Positions 40,758-49,140 of a stretch of DNA of 64,000 nt are shown in pieces. The stretch is taken from positions 1-64,000 of the forward strand of contig CAUYUJ010018715.1 in the NCBI GenBank assembly GCA_963575745.1, written 5' to 3'. The notes below the pieces were generated by a model, which worked only from the letters and a program-made list of their open reading frames with translations, made no database searches and had not been told where the DNA came from. Numbering within the stretch: the stretch's first letter is position 1; the number at the start of each line of letters is the position of its first letter. The stretch is from Prorocentrum cordatum. Lineage: Eukaryota > Sar > Dinophyceae > Prorocentrales > Prorocentraceae. The position numbers were made by a program, and so were the translations under genes.

Positions 40758-42702
40758 CTACTCGAGGCCCTCGTCCTCGAAACAAAGAACAAGCCACTTC
40801 ACTAACAGCACGGAAGACATGGTATTGGGATGGAGGGCTCCAGCCGATTCAGTGCACAGCCCAACTAAGTCCTCGTCGCCATAGCACCAGTAGTAAGACG
40901 CATTCCCCCATTCGGCTTGTTGCCACTCGCACGAATGCTCGACTAGGTGAGCTTTCGGGGTCAATTTCCACATCCTTTCGTTATTTTCTAGAGCATCGTT
41001 ATGAAGCCAGTGGTAATACAGGCCAATCTTACGGCCCACATCTGCAAGCTCATCTTTCACATCATCAGGATAAAACATTGGATTGTTCGCCATGATCTCG
41101 TAAAGTTTCAATACTTCCTTACATAGTGCGAGCCTCATTTCGTCGTGGGTTGAGCCAGTGTTGAAACGCCTGCAAAGGTCTACCAAGTAAGGTGTAAGAT
41201 GCCGAGCGCCCGCCCCTTTAGCTTTTAATTTTGGGTATTGCCCATCCTCCCGAATTCTGGTTGCAGTTAGTTTTCCCCTCAGCCTGGATGTGATTTTTTC
41301 TCGTTTGTAAAAGTCGTCTAGGTCACGGGCCAAACGCGCCGTGTTCTCTTCAATGTTCCGTCCGTGAAACACGCGTCGTCGAATACACTCCCAGAAAACA
41401 TTTCCCGCGATATGCATCTGCAGACCCAGGTCCATCGCGTGTAATATGTCTATCATCACACAACTTAATTTTAGACCTACAACTTGTCTGAACAAGACTG
41501 GGATTGGTTTCCCCTGCTCGGTCAAGTAATCCAGGTAACCTTGGTGGGTCTCCTTGGTATCCCTCCACCCCGCGCCAGGGCCAAAATCGGTCCAAAACAA
41601 AGCTGGGTTTGTGCTGGATGCCTTACACATCCAACACATTCGGTCAGCCCCCTGCCAAGATGGAATGTGCAGCACCTCTGCGTAAAATTGCCAATCACCC
41701 CTTATTTGTACTAAACAACCGCGCCACTTGCCAGCTATACGAGGTCGAGTGGCACCATCACTTAGAAGCTTGTTTCCTGACCAATCGACCGCAGGCATCG
41801 CGCCAGACAACAGTGAATTCATTGACCAACTGAAAACAGCCCAGATGGCATCCAACGTCATTGTCGTGTAAAGGCTTTTCGAAATAATCGTGAAAATGAA
41901 TCTCTTTCGTCTGGTATTGCCCCTGCCGAGTAAACTATTCCAGGACAGCACTAGAATCGATTCCTGTTTGTTGCAGGACCCTGCGTCTCCATGCAGTCCG
42001 AGTGGGATCGTTCGACCCCAGTCTTCCTCCTCGGGAGGGGGAGGGACAAAAGAGAGAGGGGGGGTGAAGAGGGGAAGAGCGAAGGGAACGAGGACGGGTG
42101 CGAAGGGGGTCAACGATATGAAGACCGCTAGCGCATTCTGATAAACGACTGCAAGGGTCCTTGAGATCTGGATGCTCCTGGACAAAGCTCGTGTGTCTGA
42201 CTGCTCGCCAGTACTCCTCGCAAGAACCTGGCGGGCCAGCGACGCATGCGTGCCAAATGTCCCTCCGATCTGAATGCAGACACGAGAAAAGCGAATGAGG
42301 CAGGATGAATGGAAGTGGTACCATCCCCTTTGTAGTCGGGATGTTGTAATACACGATATTCGGAGCTCCAGCTGGTTTCCCGAAGAGTCCAAGCAAGGCT
42401 CGTTGAATATGCTGAGGCCTTTGCCCAGAAGCTCCAGCCGCCGCTAAAGCATCTAACTTTTCGGCGCCCTGAGCCCGAGCATTCATCGCATAGTCTTGGA
42501 CTTGCCGCGAATTTATTTTTCCAGTCGCCCAGTCTCGCTTGAGAACAGAAGTAAAAGGTAGCGGAGCCGCCTCAGACGCATCGTCATGCGATGCTTCCTG
42601 AACCCTCCTTCGGAGGGAGTTCGTGCTGGAAACGCCAGTGGAGGCCTCGTCGGGGCCCTCGAAATCTGCACGTTCCAAGTGCTGAGAAATGCGACGCTTC
42701 AT
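40758..42702 (-). CDS. Transposase-like multicopy-type protein, probably with one intron
   Basis: Two overlapping frames make one protein. The first part (42702 to about 42126) begins MKRRISQHLERADFEGPDEA and has IVYYNIPTTKGMVPLPFI. The second (from about 42022) has TIPLGLHGDAG, CWMC (a possible zinc pair), MIDILHAMDLGLQMHIAGNV and YYWCYGDEDLVG. The join falls in a pyrimidine-rich stretch on the coding strand that ends in AG. An intron from 42125 to 42023 (103 nt, G|GTCTTC...GAAG|AC) restores one frame of about 613 codons. I infer this family is common in dinoflagellate genomes; the DILHAMDLG and GDEDLVG words recall conserved acidic and His positions of transposases. Function is unproven. 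Tandem SL relics lie upstream, starting 22 bp before the ATG. Alternatively the break is a pseudogenic insertion. Confidence 0.72.
42023..42125 (-). other. Putative 103-nt intron
   Basis: The minus strand runs GTCTTCATATCG, then a C/T-rich tract (CTCTTCCCCTCTTCACCCCC), ending GGAGGAAG. Removing it keeps phase (G plus AC makes an Asp codon). Other AG choices a few bases upstream are possible but do not keep phase with this donor. Confidence 0.55.
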
Positions 42703-42723
42703 CCAAACATTGAGTAAGCAACG

Positions 42724-42777
42724 TGTGGGCTAGAACTGGTTTGGAGCCAAACTGGTTTGGGCCAAAATGGATACGGA
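42724..42777 (-). other. Tandem spliced-leader relics (two clear, a third possible)
   Basis: On the minus strand the outer unit reads TCCGTAT then CCATTTTGGCCCAAA (42777-42756). It is followed by CCAGTTTGGCTCCAAA (42755-42740) and the weaker CCAGTTCTAGCCCACA (42739-42724). Inner units begin at CCA, just after where the leader's own TAG would act as a splice acceptor. That is the pattern expected when an mRNA already carrying a leader is trans-spliced again after retroposition. Confidence 0.85.
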
Positions 42778-43260
42778 GATGGACCAGATTCGAATGCCAG
42801 ATCGGAAGCCCACTTGGGAGCGCAATCGTGTCAATGACTGGCAGCGTTAATCAAATGTGTTTCGTCGAAGAGTGTTTGCGTGCAAAGTCGTTTTTATGTT
42901 TGTTTATGGTCGTGAGCATGTTTTCGGCTGGAAGAAATGATACTTGCGCGATGCTCGTTTTTTCTTCGTTCCGGGCCTCTCCCGAAAAGCACCTCGCTCC
43001 TGGTGTTGATGTTTCCCCCACCTGGGACTCCAATTCTAAACGCCCTGTTTGTTGTTCTATTCAATGTCGTTTGTTCGTTTTTTTTGTACTCGTGAAAGCC
43101 TCGTGATGCATCGAACTTGTGAAAACGTCGCATCGCTAGGGTGGACCGCTGCGCTCGCCACGACATCACACCCATAATAGCTCAACACAACGAAACGCAT
43201 GCCTCAGTCGCTCGTCAGGCGAGCGACCTATGTAAATTCTCCGTGGCAAAACAACCCTGC
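42778..43260. other. Intergenic spacer
   Basis: This lies between two minus-strand genes. T-rich patches lie on the plus strand; no gene or repeat recognised. Confidence 0.5.
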
Positions 43261-44196
43261 TCAACTCTTGCGCCTGCGCTTGACGGCCTTCTCGATCAGC
43301 CCGAACTTGGTCGCCCACTCCTCGATGTCACGCTGCTCTTTCTCGAGCTTGGCCATTGTCTCCACGAGCTGTTTCAAACCCGCGCTCTCTGGCTCCCCCC
43401 CCCCGACGATCTGGTCGATGATCTTCACAACCTTGTTCAAGCTGGACAAGTGTTTCTTCATCGCGTCATGAAGGTTCTCCGCGTACCTGGTATCTCCAGC
43501 TTTGTTGATCAAGCACTTGGTGGTGGTGACGAAGTCCTGAAATTTCCTCGGGATTGGTTGGGGGTTGTTCTTTATCTCCTCAACCTTCTCCTTCGTGAGC
43601 TCAGCCTTGCTCTTGGGCTCAATCTTGACCTGCCCCCCCTCGGGCTTAGCTGAAGAGGCTGGCTCCCCGTCTGCCAAGGCGGCCAAGTCGTCGAGGTCGC
43701 AGTTGGCCGCTTCTACCGTCGATCCGACCCTGACGTCCGTCTTGTCACCCTTCGCATACCTCGTCATCTCGCGAGGCACTCTGTATTCTTTCAGAGGGTC
43801 CTCGTTGCTGCCTGTCAGCGGATCAGGCCTAGTGAGGAGCTTGCCGCTCTGCCGCCACGCCTTGCTTTTCTCGATCCCCAGCTCCTTGTCCATGGTCTCC
43901 AAGCTCCACCAGAAGAACAAGCTGTTATCCTGCTTCTCGGAGGTCATCTGGCGCTCCACGGCCCGCTCCTTCTTCGCCTTCTTGTCCCGCATCTGCAGAG
44001 CGAGGAAATTCACCAAGAAACGCTTGCGGTCATCGCCACGACTGCTCGACGCGCCGTCGTCGTCCTCCGAAGGGTTCTTTTTCAACCAGGCGACCATGCA
44101 GCCCATCTTGGAACGCAGGCCTTTCTGATCCTCGATCATCTTTCTAGCCGCCTCCACCTCCTGGGCAGAGGGTTTCACATCCGAAAGCTTGCCCAT
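43261..44196 (-). CDS. Hypothetical nuclear-type protein, 311 codons
   Basis: Starts MGKLSDVKPSAQEVEAARKM and ends KFGLIEKAVKRRRKS, a basic nuclear-localisation-like tail. It is rich in charged residues, with an acidic-Ser patch (SEDDDGASSSRGDD, about 55-68), a KKAKKERAVERQ helix and a C-terminal coiled-coil-like segment (LKQLVETMAKLEKEQRDIEE). The frame is open upstream to 44304, but the ATG at 44196 is preferred because a spliced-leader relic lies at 44261-44282, so the mRNA began inside the longer frame. No enzymatic domain recognised. It lies in a same-strand row of four genes. Confidence 0.75.
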   Translation of the reverse strand: MGKLSDVKPSAQEVEAARKMIEDQKGLRSKMGCMVAWLKKNPSEDDDGASSSRGDDRKRFLVNFLALQMRDKKAKKERAVERQMTSEKQDNSLFFWWSLETMDKELGIEKSKAWRQSGKLLTRPDPLTGSNEDPLKEYRVPREMTRYAKGDKTDVRVGSTVEAANCDLDDLAALADGEPASSAKPEGGQVKIEPKSKAELTKEKVEEIKNNPQPIPRKFQDFVTTTKCLINKAGDTRYAENLHDAMKKHLSSLNKVVKIIDQIVGGGEPESAGLKQLVETMAKLEKEQRDIEEWATKFGLIEKAVKRRRKS

Positions 44197-44260
44197 GGCG
44201 CGTGGCCGCTGCGAGCTGGCTAGCGCGCGCGTGCGACGGAGGTGCGCCTCGTGCAGGCTA

Positions 44261-44282
44261 GTTGAGCCAAATTGATTACGGA
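44261..44282 (-). other. Spliced-leader relic
   Basis: The minus strand reads TCCGTAATCA then ATTTGGCTCAAC. It matches the leader at 18 of 22 positions without gaps. It is 64 bp upstream of the ATG at 44196. Confidence 0.85.
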
Positions 44283-44440
44283 CGTGAGCCTCGTGAGGCC
44301 TCATGGGCCCCTTGAGACATCATTAGACGCCAGAGGTCTGCACGTTGCACTTAGCGCCCCCTGGGCGTACCGCAAATGAGAAATCGACACCAGCCCGGCC
44401 CTGGGGGCCGGAACCAGGCCCTGGGGACCGGAAGGGGCAC

Positions 44441-44583
44441 GTCAAAAAGTCAAAAAGTCAAACAGTCATTTTTTGACTTTTTGACTTTTTGACTTTGTTT
44501 TTTTGTGAGTGTTTCGAGGATTTGGGCAGTCAAAAAGTCAAAAAGTCAAAAAATGGCGTTTTGACTTTTTGACTTTTTGACTT
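44441..44583. repeat. Two AAAAAGTC hairpins
   Basis: (GTCAAAAA)3-like sequence at 44441-44467 pairs with (TTTTTGAC)3-like sequence at 44470-44496. A second similar hairpin lies at 44528-44583. The whole 143 bp can also fold end to end. The motif is absent elsewhere in the window. Confidence 0.95.
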
Positions 44584-44589
44584 CCCCCT

Positions 44590-45130
44590 TTGGGTTATCG
44601 GGGTCGCGCTCTGGGTTCCCAGGGTCGAGTCCCAGCAACGCGGGTGGATCTGGTTTCGTTTGGGCCAGCGTTGGCCTCGTTGTTGGGGCGAGCGATTCCG
44701 TAGAGGGCGATTTCGTTTTAAATTCGTTATGCGTTCGTCTTATGTTCGTCTTAGTTTCATTTTTTATGTTCGTCTTATTCGAACGAGCGCGAGACAAATG
44801 TGGTTGTTTTCTGGATCTTGGGAAGCCTTTGGGGAGCCTTTGTTTTTCCATCTTTCCAGCTCAGCCTCGAAAAATACCACACTCCTGGTTGCGCGTTTTC
44901 CCCACCAGTGAGCCTCTTGGAGCTAGTTTTAATGTCTATCGAAGGCTGCTTTGGGGGCCTCTGTTGTACCTTGCGGGGCCTCAGTTGCCACTTCCGAGGG
45001 TTAAAACTGAGGCCAAACTGGGGCCTCAGTTTTATACCTCAAGCGGGCCAGGTCACCGATGGCCATGGCGCCGTTTGTGGACGTACGCTGTCCTTTCATC
45101 TGATCGCTCCTGATCGCTCCTCCTCCCCCC
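44590..45130. other. Intergenic spacer
   Basis: No accepted gene. A 178-codon plus-strand frame has no domain. GGGGCCTCAGTT recurs at about 44978 and 45021. Confidence 0.45.
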
Positions 45131-45133
45131 CCT

Positions 45134-45236
45134 CCTCAAGAGAACCAGGCGAGCCTTGATGGGGCCCGAGCCCGCACAACTTTTACATACAATTGTCCGC
45201 CTCCTCCTCCTCCTCCTCCTCCTCCTCCTCCTCCTC
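45134..45236. repeat. 60-bp repeat with (TCC)n tail, copy 1
   Basis: CCTCAAGAGAACCAGGCGAG, then GGGGCCCGAGCCCGCACAAC and TTTTACATACAATTG, followed by a TCC array. The same unit with its own TCC tail is at 46976-47081. Confidence 0.92.
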
Positions 45237-45267
45237 ATCGCCAGATTCACTCAAGCTGACCCTGGGA

Positions 45268-46090
45268 ATGACTGGAATGAGAAGGCTACAAACAAAAACG
45301 AGAGATACGAAAAAAATAAGTCATTAACACAAACAACAAATATGAGCAAAAAAAAAACATCCATTAATTCCGAGGAAAAACCAAAACAGAGAAAGAGTAA
45401 ATACATTAAACAAACAAAACAAATTCAAAAAACACAAAACAAACAAAGCAGCACACATGAAAAAACAAAACACAATCCACACAAAAAAACCACAAACAGA
45501 ATAACAAAACAAGACAAAAAAATATAAAAAGGCACATAAAATAAAATAACACACCAGTACACAAAACACAAATCCAAAACAAAACACCAAAAACAAAAAA
45601 ACAAATAAAAAAATAACGACACAAAGAAACCATAATAAATAAAAACAGGGTACACAAAAAAAGAACAAAAAACAAAACGGCAAAAAAAAACAAACAAACA
45701 AATAACATAAAACAAACAAACAAAATGCAAACAAAACAAATAAAAACAAATAAATACAGAATAAAACAAAAAAGGACAAAAAACACAAAAAAACAAAAAA
45801 CAACGGAAACACCCACAAAAAATACCAAAACAAACAAGACACAACACAACAATTACAAACCATAAGACACAAAGAACAAAAACACAACACAAACAACAAA
45901 AACACAAAAAAAACAACACCACGATAACAAACAAATTAAAACACCCCCACACCCCCCTTCATCACCCCAACCCCTAGTATCACACACCACACCTCCCACC
46001 TCACACCCATTCCGCCACAACCACCTACACAACCTACCAACCACAACTCTAACTACTAAATACAACCCAAGATTAAGCCTCTCACCTCCA
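45268..46090. other. A/C-only, G-depleted tract
   Basis: About 820 bp made mostly of A and C on the plus strand, with very few G and few T. The first 650 bp are A-rich (AAAACAAACAAAC style). The last 150 bp are C-rich (ACACCCCCACACCCC style) and virtually G-free. It lies between two minus-strand genes and is 5' of one and 3' of the other. The hydrophobic Phe/Leu/Val/Cys frames on the minus strand follow from composition. Confidence 0.95.
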
Positions 46091-46404
46091 AATAAAAACA
46101 ATAAAAGACATGCAATTCATTTTCCGACTTAGTAGATGTCGCAGACGCCCTGCGCAACCCTCCCCGCAGAACGTCGAAATCTGCTGCATCGCTGGTCTTG
46201 CCAGTTGGACAAGCTCAAACTCGCTTGAAATCGGCAGCTCGCGCAAGCATGGCCAGGGGACAAGGGGGAACGAGAGCATGGGACACATGGCGTGTCTTTG
46301 CAGACAGCACTTGGCCCAGTCCGCCGCCCGAAGCAAACAAACAATACGTTGGAAGAGAGTGGGAGGGAACATGAGCTGAGAGACGGCGCGACTGCTGGCG
46401 AGGC

Positions 46405-46905
46405 TCACTTTCTGCTACTCTTTTTGATGATGCGACGCTTCTTCGGAGGCTCGGACTTCTCTGGTTCCTCGTCCTCCTCGTCGGAGGTCTCGTTGAATTT
46501 CGCTGCGAGCTTCTTCAAGCTGCCGAACTCACGTGCGCAGTGCTGGGTGATCGTTGCCACTTCAAGGCTAGGGTCCGACCGACGATTATCTGCCTGGAGC
46601 GGTTCTAACTTCGATAAGTTGCACGTGATCATGACGATGAGGTCATCGATGCCTTTCAAGAGGTCATTCGTGTGTGGATGCGCTGGAATGCGAGCAAGCC
46701 AACCTCCCGCAACAGTTTTCATGTTCTCGAGGGTCTCGAGCGCATCTCCAAAGTCGAACCCTTCATGGCTGCCGCGTGGAGAAGGGCTATCCTCCACCAC
46801 TGGTACGTCGTGTACTGCCGATCCATCTCGTGGGGAAATTTCCCCAGCTGGGCCCAGGCGAAACGCCCGTCCTGTGTAAAACGGGATGTCTGGTTGGCTA
46901 GACAT
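46405..46905 (-). CDS. Hypothetical acidic/basic-tailed protein, 166 codons
   Basis: Starts MSSQPDIPFYTGRAFRLGPA and ends KKRRIIKKSSRK, a strong nuclear-localisation-like tail preceded by an acidic stretch (ETSDEEDEEPEKSEPP). The middle has a helical-looking segment (DDLIVMITCNLSKLEPLQ). No domain recognised. The ATG at 46905 is supported by an SL relic 40 bp upstream, inside an otherwise ordinary spacer. Its layout (small, acidic then lysine-rich end) resembles its neighbours at 43261 and 47831 in style but not in sequence. Confidence 0.72.
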   Translation of the reverse strand: MSSQPDIPFYTGRAFRLGPAGEISPRDGSAVHDVPVVEDSPSPRGSHEGFDFGDALETLENMKTVAGGWLARIPAHPHTNDLLKGIDDLIVMITCNLSKLEPLQADNRRSDPSLEVATITQHCAREFGSLKKLAAKFNETSDEEDEEPEKSEPPKKRRIIKKSSRK

Positions 46906-46944
46906 GTTCTGCTGGTGCCGAGGGCACTGGCAGCCCGATCGCGC

Positions 46945-46964
46945 CTTGAGCCAAACAGCTCTGG
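46945..46964 (-). other. Spliced-leader relic
   Basis: The minus strand reads CCAGAGC then TGTTTGGCTCAAG. The last eleven bases match the leader exactly and the first part is shortened. It lies 40 bp upstream of the ATG at 46905. Confidence 0.8.
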
Positions 46965-46975
46965 CAGCAGTGGGT

Positions 46976-47081
46976 CCTCAAGAGAACCAGGCGAGCCTTG
47001 ATGGGGCCCGAGCCCGCACAACTTTTACATACAATTTTCCTCCTCCTCCTCCTCCTCCTCCTCTTCCTCCTCCTCCTACAG
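46976..47081. repeat. 60-bp repeat with (TCC)n tail, copy 2
   Basis: Near-identical to 45134-45236 over the 60-bp head, then its own TCC array ending TCCTACAGG. The two copies bracket the G-depleted tract and the 166-codon gene. Confidence 0.92.
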
Positions 47082-47830
47082 GACCCTGCACGAAAAGTCT
47101 GACCGAACGCCATTCTTGATGCATGGCGATGCTCGCTGCGCTACCTGATGAAAACTGATGCGCCATGCGGGAGGTCGTCTGAGTCCGCTGGTCGGAGTAT
47201 GAGTGAATCAGATGTCTAGACACATCGGCGCATAGGAACGCGTGTTGTGTACGTGTGGGGAAGTGCGTGCATGAGTGAGTGCGTGAACGGGTCTAGTTTG
47301 CAGTGAGTCTGAGTATGAATGGGCCTCAGAAAGGGGGCTCCCAAATGAGACACCCCCTCCTTGCGGGCAGTCGGATATGCTTAGTTTGTTTCCTTGCCTG
47401 GAGGTTACTGCGTAGAGCCTCGATGGTCCCCTGTAGAGAGCCCCAGGGATCCCCGTGCTAAACAAAAATCCCTGTGCTGAGCAAACAATGCTTGCACTTG
47501 CTGTAAAAGCTCGGCAAGACAGGGATGTGTACTGAGAAGGCCAGAATCAGTAGGAGCGATACCATGGGAAAAGGCCGCCTGAGAGTCATGCTGTTTGGAG
47601 CTCCGACGGGCACTACATCTGCTGCTTGCTCTGCATGTATGAGGTTGTTGTTTTGTTTGAAGGACACTCTGGAACACTCTGAGGCAATGCCATCTGGATC
47701 AGAGTGGGCTCGCATCGGAGCCCGCAAAAAACTCAAGCGATATTGCGAAGAAATGCGTATGTATTAAATGCTGGCGGAGATAGTAGCAGATGCATCGACA
47801 TAGCAATGAAAGTGCCAAGGCGTCTGGAAA
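47082..47830. other. Spacer downstream of the 358-codon gene
   Basis: Near-average composition with no accepted gene on either strand; it probably includes 3' untranslated sequence of the minus-strand gene. Confidence 0.45.
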
Positions 47831-48907
47831 TCAATCGCCGCCTCCGTATTTCCCTTTGAATCGATCCATCACAGTTTTAGTAGCTTGGCTTGCTCTTTGA
47901 CTCACCATGTCATCAGCCATTTCAGCTTTTCTGCAACGATCTCTCTCTCTGTGCCAGATAATCGAGTGAAGTCTCTTGTACTGTGTCTTGTAGGGCTGGC
48001 TTTCCGTGGGCTTGTATCTCTCGAACAACTCATCGATGGAAATCTCCTCACCAGGTGAACATGCTGCTGGTCTTTTCCGAGCCTTCTCCACCTTCGCACC
48101 TGGCTTTTGCGGTTTGACGTCAAGGGCAGCCTGCATCAGATCAACTTTGCCTTTCGGCGTCGTTCCGCAGGGTTCCTCGGCATCATCAGCAGCAGGTTTC
48201 TTCATGGGACTTCCTTCGGCCCCGTCAGCAGCTGAACTGGACTGTGTGATATGTCCTGCGCCATGGGCTGCAACCTCCTTGGAGCCGCTGGTCGAAGCAC
48301 GCGCCCTTGGGAAAACAGCTGCTTCCAGTTGTTCGAAATCGATCTCCCCTATGTTAGTTCCCGAACAAGAGCTGGGCGAAACGCATGTGCTGGACACAGA
48401 GATTGCAAGAGCCCTCTTCTTTCTGGGTGGTGATACTGCCTCAACGTCGCTGCTGCCGTTCTCCTCATCATCGCTGTCATCTCCGTCCACAACAATTGTC
48501 TGTAGCAGAGCCGATAACGGCTTGTACGCTGTCGGCGGTTCCTTCCCAGATTTGGTCGAAGCCCGTTTGAAATCTCGCAGGTGCGACATCATGTTACGAA
48601 GTCTGTACGATATTACCTCACAGTCTGGGTGGGTGACCCGCACATTGTTTTTATTGTAATAAGTGTGCAACTGAAGGCAGAATGTTTTGTGTTTGAGCAT
48701 GCGTCCACCCGTTAGCTGAAATATGTCGGTGAGAGCTTGGCGATTCTTTTTGATTCCAGGCCAATCGACGCTCTTTTTTTTGTCATTTGGACTTCCCTTC
48801 GCATACTGAAATATTGCTTTCAGCGGGCTCCCAACATTCACGTTCGAATCGAAGAATTGGTTTGCTTCGACATCAGAAATCTCTTTTCCAGTAAGTCGTG
48901 GAGGCAT
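47831..48907 (-). CDS. Hypothetical nuclear-type protein, 358 codons
   Basis: Starts MPPRLTGKEISDVEANQFFD and ends ATKTVMDRFKGKYGGGD. There are several basic clusters (PPRKKRALA, EKARKRPAA, MKKPAADDAEE) and an acidic patch (DGDDSDDEENGSSD). The N-terminal 120 residues look globular (GRMLKHKTFCLQLHTYYNK); the rest is low-complexity linker and a C-terminal charged helix (KRLHSIIWHRERDRCRKAEM). The frame is open to 48991, but the added 28 residues are the translation of a spliced-leader relic (48915-48935), so the ATG at 48907 is the likely start. No known domain recognised. Confidence 0.78.
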   Translation of the reverse strand: MPPRLTGKEISDVEANQFFDSNVNVGSPLKAIFQYAKGSPNDKKKSVDWPGIKKNRQALTDIFQLTGGRMLKHKTFCLQLHTYYNKNNVRVTHPDCEVISYRLRNMMSHLRDFKRASTKSGKEPPTAYKPLSALLQTIVVDGDDSDDEENGSSDVEAVSPPRKKRALAISVSSTCVSPSSCSGTNIGEIDFEQLEAAVFPRARASTSGSKEVAAHGAGHITQSSSAADGAEGSPMKKPAADDAEEPCGTTPKGKVDLMQAALDVKPQKPGAKVEKARKRPAACSPGEEISIDELFERYKPTESQPYKTQYKRLHSIIWHRERDRCRKAEMADDMVSQRASQATKTVMDRFKGKYGGGD

Positions 48908-48914
48908 GAATCTT

Positions 48915-48935
48915 GCTGAGCCAAAACGGCTGCGG
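48915..48935 (-). other. Spliced-leader relic
   Basis: The minus strand reads CCGCAGCCGTTTTGGCTCA then GC. It matches the leader at 17 of 21 positions without gaps. Only 7 bp separate it from the ATG at 48907. Confidence 0.88.
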
Positions 48936-48965
48936 AAAGGAACGGCGACAAGGCCAATGACAAAC

Positions 48966-49140
48966 CGCGTGAGGGGTGTGCCGAAATACATGGAGGAAGC
49001 ATGCGAACGTCACCACTGGGGCCCTCGATGGAGCTCCATTGGGGGGTCATGAACCGCGTGAGGGGTGTGACGAAATTGGCGGCGTAGACGCATGCGACCG
49101 CTGCCACTGGGCCTTCGGTGGAGTTTACTGTGGGGTCACG
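48966..49140 (-). repeat. Two adjacent relics of the 77-bp satellite unit
   Basis: GCATGCGAACGTCACCACTG, CGATGGAGCTCC and ACCGCGTGAGGGGTGTG, then GCATGCGACCGCTGCCACTG and GGTGGAGTTTAC. The order matches the reverse complement of the left-edge satellite. The spacing of the two GCATGCGA words is about 90 bp, longer than the 77-bp unit. Confidence 0.78.

Noticed and set aside
41145-41170. TTGAGCCAGTG resembling the 3' end of an SL relic on the minus strand
   Set aside because: It lies inside the coding sequence of the transposase-like gene and lacks the CCATTTT half.
45324-45952. Hydrophobic Phe/Leu/Cys/Val frames resembling a membrane protein on the minus strand
   Set aside because: They follow directly from the A/C-only composition; three overlapping frames look equally hydrophobic and none has helix-loop punctuation of charged residues.
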